From assembly GCA_903813345.2 (NCBI GenBank), contig CAIIXF020000005.1:7941375-8005374 (forward strand): DNA of 64,000 nucleotides, in the 5' to 3' direction. The position numbers and the translations under genes are program-made. This document shows positions 61,801 through 64,000 of this stretch, piece after piece. The DNA comes from Owenia fusiformis. Taxonomy: Eukaryota; Annelida; Polychaeta; Sabellida; Oweniidae. The notes below the pieces were generated by a model. The model ran no database searches and was not told the origin of the DNA. It saw nothing but the letters and a program-made list of their open reading frames with translations. Numbering within the stretch: position 1 is the stretch's first letter; every line of letters starts with the position of its first letter.

Positions 61801-63031
61801 GTCACCACCACATTATAGTCCCTTTTTGTGGACTGTGTTTGGTATTTGCCATTTGCCATTTGTAACAATTGGCAGATGGTGACATTTTGCATGTTATTGC
61901 CTTGTTATACTTGGAAAAATCTGAATATTATTTTCAGTTCAAGAATAATGAGTCCTTAGGCAGGAGAAGTTGAAGCATGTTAAAACTTACATGTAATAAC
62001 TACTTGTCTGTAGAACAAACCATGAGAGTTCAAGCAAAATGTTTTACATCAAATACTTTGACATTCTAAAGCTAACAAATGGATTACTTCCATTATAGTG
62101 TATCAGTATTATCAGATGCCAATACTTTTTACATAGATCAATCTCACCAAGATTGTTTTTTTTGCAGGGGAAGAATTTGTATTCTCCGTTAGAAACCTTT
62201 AATTCTTACAACTCATCTTTTAATCTTGTCATGACATCTTGTTAGACACCTCACATAATTGATTTATAAGATTAACCTGGAAAATGTCATGAGTTATGTT
62301 TTACCTTTTCTGTACTATTAAGCAATCACCATGGTTTCAGCATGATCAATCAAATATAATCAGAAGTCTAACATTTGTTCAGCAATTAAAAATAATGTAA
62401 ACTTCGTTGAGAATTGCTTGGATATAGTCCTGAATTTAGTGTCTGTATATGCATTCATGCGGGTTAAATGTCACTTATTTTGTAGTAGAGAATGATTTAT
62501 AGTGATATCATATCCTTGGAAATTGAATTCTATAGATTTTTTCTATCTTTAAATGTTATCTAAGATTAAATCATATAGGAAGTAATGAGGCAAATAGATA
62601 GGGTTTGTTCCAAATGTGGTAAATCTCTCTCCTCCATGAAGTTTGGACCACAAAACACATCTTGATTAACAAAACCATATTTTGGCACGCTATTTCATCT
62701 TGCTCACAGTTTCTCACTTTATAATGAATAATCGCTAACTAAATTGCCAGTTAGGATCCTCTGAATGGCTCTCCAGCCACATTTAGAATATCTTATCTAT
62801 TGGTTCAGGTAATTATTTGAGTGTAAGTAGAGCTATATGTCATTCCAACCAAACACTCCAAGTGACACTTTCAACTCATTATGGGCTTTAACATTTTCTA
62901 TTGATTGTTACTCAGGTAAGCGGATGATTTAAAATAATGTAATCTGTAATTAAATGCTTTTGATGTTTTTTTAGATCCTGAACATTCCAGATATTGAGGT
63001 AGATGCAAAGTGGGGTAAAAACCAAAAAGTG
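22246..63031 (+). CDS. PDE11A: PDE11A-like dual GAF cyclic-nucleotide phosphodiesterase, N-terminal part, nine exons
   Basis: Family members hydrolyse cAMP and/or cGMP in the cytosol, with tandem N-terminal GAF domains that regulate the C-terminal catalytic domain. Exons: 22246-22809, 26009-26167, 27314-27403, 28400-28540, 41201-41302, 42407-42535, 54777-54841, 57048-57111, 62975-63031; they join into 457 residues and continue past the window. GAF-A runs from about residue 85 ([16 protein letters not shown]) through [25 protein letters not shown] and [10 protein letters not shown] to [16 protein letters not shown] starts near residue 275 ([19 protein letters not shown]). LLKCERCSV matches the PDE11A signature better than PDE5. 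The catalytic HD domain lies downstream, so activity cannot be assessed. Symbol given as closest orthologue. Confidence 0.9.
23362..23562. mobile_element. hAT-type MITE, 201 bp, 6-bp target duplication
   Basis: CAGGGCTGTCACCAGG at left is mirrored by CCTGGCGAGAGCCCTG at right. CATATT abuts both ends directly. GTGTGGTGCT occurs inside several times near both ends. CAGGGCT is a usual hAT terminus; 6 bp is short for hAT, though some subgroups are described with 5-6 bp. Confidence 0.75.
23879..25905. mobile_element. Non-autonomous hAT-type element, 2.0 kb
   Basis: Ends CAGTGCGCGAAATA and, inverted, CAGTGCATGAAATA, with TGTTA next to both ends. Subterminal segments on both sides share GGCCTG, ATGGCTTGTT and ACATTTTGGC in mirrored order. 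No transposase frame found. A second hAT-like end sits inside at 24893. Confidence 0.7.
24893..25160. mobile_element. hAT-like end with TGTCACGC cluster
   Basis: Starts CAGGCCTGTCAACTGTCCCG. The octamer TGTCACGC or a close variant follows at 24926, 24953, 24971 (inverted), 24984, 25015, 25116 and 25136. This looks like the terminal and subterminal repeats of a hAT element. No right end was found, so it may be truncated. Confidence 0.5.
26009..26167 (+). CDS. PDE11A: PDE11-like exon 2: middle of GAF-A
   Basis: TTTCAG acceptor, GTAAGT donor, 53 codons. It encodes [26 protein letters not shown] and [10 protein letters not shown], then [12 protein letters not shown]. The NK-F-DE motif of GAF domains is present as N227-K228, F235 and D239, but Ile stands where Glu is usual, with Glu one residue later. 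Confidence 0.95.
27314..27403 (+). CDS. PDE11A: PDE11-like exon 3: end of GAF-A
   Basis: TTTCAG acceptor, GTATGA donor, 30 codons, phase 0. It encodes [20 protein letters not shown] and [10 protein letters not shown], the last helix of GAF-A and the start of the linker. Confidence 0.93.
28400..28540 (+). CDS. PDE11A: PDE11-like exon 4: linker helix and start of GAF-B
   Basis: ATGTAG acceptor, GTATGT donor, 47 codons, phase 0. It encodes [40 protein letters not shown] and IDDTMEG. This is the segment most telling for PDE11A. Confidence 0.95.
29101..29246. repeat. Long hairpin H1
   Basis: 66-base arms (29101-29166, 29181-29246), nearly perfect reverse complements, from AAACAAATACTGGATGATCA inward to TATTGGGC. 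The turn reads GAGGCAGGAGCCGA. TACTGG near the arm tip is shared with H2 and H3. Confidence 0.85.
31120..31250 (+). repeat. Dispersed repeat, copy 1
   Basis: AATGCAAAAGATCGATGTCG and TTATTGTCCCAAATAGTTAA recur, inverted and diverged, at about 60400-60600. The copy also has a short inverted pair ATCGATGTCGG / CCGACATCGAT (31196, 31239). Confidence 0.55.
31353..31643 (-). CDS. Unassigned minus-strand ORF, 96 codons
   Basis: Reads with a protein-like composition ([40 protein letters not shown]). Just before CTGTCAATG the minus strand has TGCATGCAG, a possible splice acceptor, so it could be one exon or a pseudogene fragment. No family is recognised and no partner exon was found. It lies antisense in PDE11-like intron 4. 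Confidence 0.2.
   Translation of the reverse strand: MVYSICMQLSMWIMEKHKLIALLFNDNDDRVTHYSDLEMKFVGKPIEASLQLNYSKASFTLSSVESNDNEIPSDRVMSSMKASVTMEVSRDQILTN
32119..32293. repeat. Long hairpin H2
   Basis: Arms 32119-32200 and about 32218-32293. Outer AGGTCTGAGATATATAAGGG pairs with the inverse ending TCTCAGACCT; inner TTTTGGATACAG pairs with CTGTATCCAAAA, and AAATATGTGTATCTC with GAGATACACATATTT. The turn is GAGGGACCGCAGGGACCGAG. Confidence 0.85.
32483..32556. repeat. Hairpin H4, GC/AT alternating
   Basis: GGGAGCGGGATGGATATATT pairs with AATATATCCTGCCCGCTCC over about 30 bases. Loop about 12 bases. The stem alternates between CCCGC blocks and AT blocks. Confidence 0.75.
32617..32745. repeat. Long hairpin H3
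   Basis: Arms from AGGTTATTTACTGGGAAGGA inward through ATTGAATATGGG and TTTTATTCCGAGG to CAATATGATATT, mirrored on the right. It has the same layout as H2 with different sequence in both arms. Confidence 0.85.
32815..32892. repeat. Half copy of hairpin H3
   Basis: Carries the turn and right arm of H3 (CGAGGAATAAAACCCATATT) without the left outer arm. It shows that the unit duplicates or breaks at the turn. Confidence 0.65.
33546..33843. repeat. Inverted repeat, ~100-base diverged arms
   Basis: Left arm 33546-33645 and right arm 33745-33843 match as reverse complements with mismatches: GAACAAAACGACATA versus GAACAAAATAGCATA, and TAGGTCTCTCAATATT versus TAGACCTCTCAATATT. No target duplication seen. 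A MITE is likely. Confidence 0.6.
34170..35056. repeat. 887-bp near-perfect palindrome
   Basis: Arms of about 404 bases (34170-34573 and 34651-35056) from CACCCTTGGTATACGCAGCT inward, with few mismatches. The 77-base centre holds two tandem 36-base units around GAAGACGGACCGGTTCGGG. Because of the symmetry the two strands show almost the same 61-codon frame, which is not evidence of coding. Confidence 0.93.
35068..35567 (+). repeat. Third, direct copy of the palindrome arm
   Basis: Repeats the left arm and centre of the palindrome 11 bases after its end and stops about 15 bases into what would be the right arm (GATGAAATTCTTTGT). The copy differs from arm 1 by scattered single bases. Confidence 0.92.
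37524..38507. mobile_element. Tc1/mariner-type element, 984 bp, non-coding
   Basis: The ends CAGGGTGGTCCAAAAAAGTG are mirrored on the right, TA on both sides. Inverted repeats extend about 45 bases (AACCCCTGCAACAGGCTATA on the left). No transposase motif is readable, so it is a MITE or a decayed copy. Confidence 0.9.
40229..41196 (+). repeat. GTCACCACC repeat family, copy C, with ~130-bp tandem units
   Basis: Starts TATGTCACCACCAAAAGTGG and ends GTGGTGACATTTTGTCATG, CCTTGTTTTAAT. Between 40370 and 41155 about six units of roughly 130 bases hold CATCTACATGTTCTCAGAA, GACATTTGACCTTCAATGAC and AAGGTCAAAAAGGTC. This is the long form of a family that elsewhere is about 120 bases, so the short copies look like internally deleted ones. 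It abuts exon 5. Confidence 0.85.
41201..41302 (+). CDS. PDE11A: PDE11-like exon 5: GAF-B insert, part 1
   Basis: Acceptor AATTTAG, donor GTATAC, 34 codons, phase 0 at both ends. It encodes [20 protein letters not shown] and [14 protein letters not shown], hydrophilic and without GAF resemblance. It starts 8 bases after a copy of the GTCACCACC repeat. The frame would also be kept if it were skipped. Confidence 0.7.
42407..42535 (+). CDS. PDE11A: PDE11-like exon 6: GAF-B insert, part 2, with RRFS sites
   Basis: Acceptor TTTTCAG, donor GTATAT, 43 codons, phase 0 at both ends. It encodes [32 protein letters not shown] and [10 protein letters not shown]. The two RRFS motifs (Ser374 and Ser381 of the joined protein) fit the consensus of cAMP- and cGMP-dependent kinases. 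Confidence 0.75.
43514..44066. repeat. Tandem repeat, three ~165-bp units with GGCGGCCATTTTGGA
   Basis: After CACCCTAAGGTGCTATATTG and a GCCGGGCGGCGGGCG stretch, three units contain CTACAGGTTTCCA, GAGGGATTCATTTGAAATTC, GATGTTTCTA and GCCATTTTGGA in order. A fourth, diverged unit lies at 45765-45900 behind the hAT remnant; 51953-52070 begins similarly. Confidence 0.8.
44177..45662 (-). mobile_element. Internally deleted hAT element
   Basis: Ends CAGTGTTCTCCCTAA and, inverted, CTGTGTTCTCCCTTA; ATCAG abuts both ends (44172-44176, 45663-45667). The right side carries several GTGGCGC motifs. A transposase C-terminus is encoded on the minus strand. At 1.5 kb it is too short for a full autonomous hAT element. 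Confidence 0.85.
44656..44985 (-). pseudogene. hAT transposase C-terminal fragment (dimerisation region)
   Basis: The frame holds [20 protein letters not shown], then [19 protein letters not shown] and FNFKRAID, the signature of the hAT C-terminal dimerisation domain as in ZNF862/KIAA1586-like proteins. The catalytic core and the N-terminal zinc finger are missing. The first residues may be intronic: GTAAGT and TTTCTCACAG border a possible 48-base intron before [10 protein letters not shown] remnant, not a host gene. Confidence 0.85.
49100..49184 (-). repeat. tRNA-Leu/Ser-like pseudogene or SINE head
   Basis: On the minus strand it reads GGTCAGGATGGCTGAGTGTC, with an A-box-like TGGCTGAGTGT, and later GGTTAGAATCC, a B-box-like motif. 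At 85 bases it has the size of a class II tRNA. The acceptor stem does not pair well, so it is not a functional tRNA. Confidence 0.5.
49944..51545. repeat. Two tandem copies of an ATCCCATCGAACGAAG element with inner repeats
   Basis: Copy 1 about 49944-50545, copy 2 about 50553-51545. Each begins CCATCGAACGAAGT and a CCGT/ACGT run and ends CTTTGGCGAT-G-TGTTGT. ATCCCATCGAAC at 49944 is mirrored at 51502-51513. Inside, units of roughly 170 bases carry AATGGCCGCCATTTT, ACTCAAAAAGTA, TAGAGCGATTTTGTTCATAT and GTGAATAC. A lone left end (CCCAACGAACATAGTTCGG) lies at 55408. Confidence 0.8.
54031..54172 (+). repeat. GTCACCACC repeat family, copy D
   Basis: ATGTCACTATCAGAAGTGGT at the start, GGTGGTGACATTTTGCATGT at the end. 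Like copies A and B in length. Confidence 0.7.
54777..54841 (+). CDS. PDE11A: PDE11-like exon 7: GAF-B continuation
   Basis: TTCCAG acceptor, GTAAGG donor, phase 0 to 2. It encodes [21 protein letters not shown], whose VFEKAFDL matches the VKF-K-F-L strand expected right after the end of exon 4 in family members. Confidence 0.82.
54842..57047 (+). other. PDE11-like intron 7
   Basis: 2.2 kb with copy E of the GTCACCACC family, a lone ATCCCATCGAAC-type end at 55408 and a short GTCTGTCCGTCTG run near 54880. No exon seen. Confidence 0.7.
55860..55964 (+). repeat. GTCACCACC repeat family, copy E (short)
   Basis: Starts ATGTCACCATTTTTATCG, contains ATAACAAATGGCAGGTGGTG, and ends GACATTTTGCCAAGTTA, so the usual TTAATGCCTTG tail is damaged. 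Confidence 0.6.
57048..57111 (+). CDS. PDE11A: PDE11-like exon 8: GAF-B continuation
   Basis: TTTTCAG acceptor, GTAGGA donor, phase 2 to 0. With the split Ser codon it reads [20 protein letters not shown] then GE, matching the IA-VA-TG segment of a GAF domain. Confidence 0.85.
57200..57393. mobile_element. MITE of the CAGYAAAACCTGT type, inverted, partly preserved
   Basis: AGTTCCACTTAGACAGGACTGTA is the inverted family end; GTGGAACACCTCTAGAAG and CAAGTGGAACA repeat inside. The left border is unclear. The next element (57394) is inserted at its TA. Confidence 0.4.
57394..58008. mobile_element. Tc1/mariner-type MITE, 615 bp
   Basis: AGGGTGTTTCATATGTATGC at left is mirrored on the right by GCATACATATGAAACACCCT, with inverted similarity over about 60 bases (CATACATGTAGCATTGYCA). 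TA flanks both sides. The first base of the left end has changed from C to T. Confidence 0.85.
59165..59250 (+). repeat. tRNA-like segment, probable SINE head
   Basis: TAGCTCTGTGGC resembles an A box and GGATTTGATCCC, 44 bases later, a B box. The context AAGGGGTCTTGGATTTGATC is typical of tRNA-derived repeats. No clear terminator or tail was identified. Confidence 0.45.
60400..60600 (-). repeat. Dispersed repeat, copy 2
   Basis: Reverse complement of the unit at 31120-31250: GCTTAACTATTTGGGACAAT and the inverse of AATGCAAAAGATC are shared. It carries a run of Cs at about 60432. Confidence 0.5.
61799..61909 (+). repeat. GTCACCACC repeat family, copy F
   Basis: ATGTCACCACCACATTATAG at the start and GGTGACATTTTGCATGTTAT, TGCCTTGTT at the end. 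Confidence 0.65.
62975..63031 (+). CDS. PDE11A: PDE11-like exon 9: GAF-B continuation
   Basis: TTTTTTTAG acceptor, GTAAGT donor, 19 codons, phase 0. It encodes [19 protein letters not shown], which fits the N-I-D-Y-D-RF region, although the usual DAY-DPRF is poorly kept. The gene continues beyond the window. Confidence 0.8.
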
Positions 63032-63400
63032 GTAAGTAATATTTACACATTGTTCCCATACATAATCATTGTCTCATAAAGTATAAGGGACCTGAAATTT
63101 ACATTACAAATGATTCACAAAATATCCATGGTTGGAAAAATAAAGAATGCAATCAAATACATTGATGTATCAAGGAATATTGTCTTACATAGATTTACTG
63201 TATTATTTATGGACTATAATCATATGAATTTCACAAACAGTGCTAGGTTTGACACTGGTGATCCGCTCGATTACGCTGGTTACCGAAACAGTTCAAAACA
63301 AACAATTTCTTTCTTGCTCTGAACTCCTCTCTGTCAATTCAACTTCATTTAATAAACAATGTTGCATAACATGGTTAATACTGTTTCGTATGTTATTTAA

Positions 63401-64000
63401 CCTTTAGCGTGCTGCCGGCGGACTCGTCCGCCGAGACTAAAATGTCTCTCACAACTGCCGGCGGACCCGTACGCCCGATTTCAAACTTTTAAAAACTTTA
63501 CTTTTTCGCGCCATTCGTATTGTCCAATTAGATTGCCCGATTTATTCAGTGCCTAACATGACTTCCTGTTGACCTAGAAATGCGATATTTCGAAAAATAA
63601 TTCTCAATTCAACAATTTAAACAGTGTTTAAGTCGTTTTTAGTGAACGAATGGTACAAAATGGTGGACAAATACGATCACAACGAAAATGTGGAGGGAAT
63701 GGATTACGATTTCGAGCTCTTTAGGCTCTTGGAAGCCAATAACGGTCATCGAAAATAGAAGCTAGAATATTTTCTGAATTGAAAAATTGAACATTTGATC
63801 GCTGCAAATTCAGATTTGGATTCTGACCAGACGAAGAGGCAGAGCGGCGGATTCCGGAGGAGTATTCATGGTATATTTATGCCCAGTCGTGTTAATGTAC
63901 GAAAAAATTCATGAGAACATTTTTTTCATGAGCCAGGCCACTGTGTCTTCCCTTTGTGAAAATTTTATCCAGATTCATTCAGTAGTTATTGAGATATTAA
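63401..64000 (+). mobile_element. piggyBac-type element, left end (runs out of window)
   Basis: CCTTTAGCGTGCTGCCGGCG directly follows TTAA (63397-63400), the target of piggyBac. TGCCGGCGGAC occurs twice (63413, 63455), like internal repeats at piggyBac ends. The right end is not in the window. Confidence 0.6.
63660..63758 (+). CDS. Short acidic ORF inside the piggyBac-type element
   Basis: 32 codons: MVDKYDHNENVEGMDYDFEL, FRLLEANNGHRK and a stop. The Asp/Glu-rich start with DYDFELFRLLE would suit the N-terminus of a piggyBac-type transposase cut by a stop, but this is a guess from composition and position. Confidence 0.3.
   Translation: MVDKYDHNENVEGMDYDFELFRLLEANNGHRK

Larger units (their letters stand above)
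57112..62974 (+). other. PDE11-like intron 8
   Basis: 5.9 kb with two MITE-type elements at its start, a tRNA-like segment at 59165, a dispersed repeat near 60400 with a C9 run and copy F of the GTCACCACC family. 61.9-62.9 kb shows nothing recognisable. Confidence 0.75.

Overview
This is animal genomic DNA: AT-rich, with long introns, canonical GT/AG splice sites and a dense load of short DNA transposons and hairpins. It carries parts of two protein genes, both on the + strand. Gene structures come from reading exon by exon: every exon listed has AG/GT borders and its phase fits the next exon. The host is probably a marine invertebrate (lophotrochozoan, ambulacrarian or cephalochordate type of genome). 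That is an inference from gene content, intron size and repeat style, and no species call is supported.

Gene 1 (about 1-16,903) is the C-terminal part of a K+-dependent Na+/Ca2+ exchanger (SLC24/NCKX, closest in feel to the NCKX3/4 group). Nine exons give 372 residues: two membrane segments, an acidic cytosolic loop, and the C-terminal membrane cluster with the alpha-2 ion-binding repeat. The 10.5-kb intron between 3,364 and 13,880 holds a nest of elements: a 545-bp MITE with a clean 8-bp target duplication, a 2-kb foldback element with periodic GCGAAC repeats in its arms, two degenerate tandem arrays, and a pair of 145-bp inverted repeats 8 kb apart.

16,904-22,245 is intergenic, with a possible poly(A) signal and several MITE-like hairpins.

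Gene 2 (22,246 to beyond 64,000) is the N-terminal part of a cyclic-nucleotide phosphodiesterase of the PDE5/6/11 class, most like PDE11A. Nine exons give 457 residues: a complete GAF-A domain and the first part of GAF-B. The catalytic domain is outside the window. Two phase-0 exons (41,201-41,302 and 42,407-42,535) put a 77-residue insert in GAF-B, and the insert holds two RRFS kinase-type sites. Introns of 3-12 kb hold most of the sequence.

Repeats are the other main content: three TA-flanked Tc1/mariner-type MITEs, hAT elements (one with a readable transposase C-terminus), a piggyBac-type left end at TTAA, tRNA-derived segments, a dispersed GTCACCACC family with six copies, tandem blocks carrying GGCCGCCATTTT, a 0.9-kb near-perfect palindrome, and a cluster of hairpins (29.1-32.9 kb) whose arms differ between copies yet stay complementary. 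The cluster is the most unusual signal seen.
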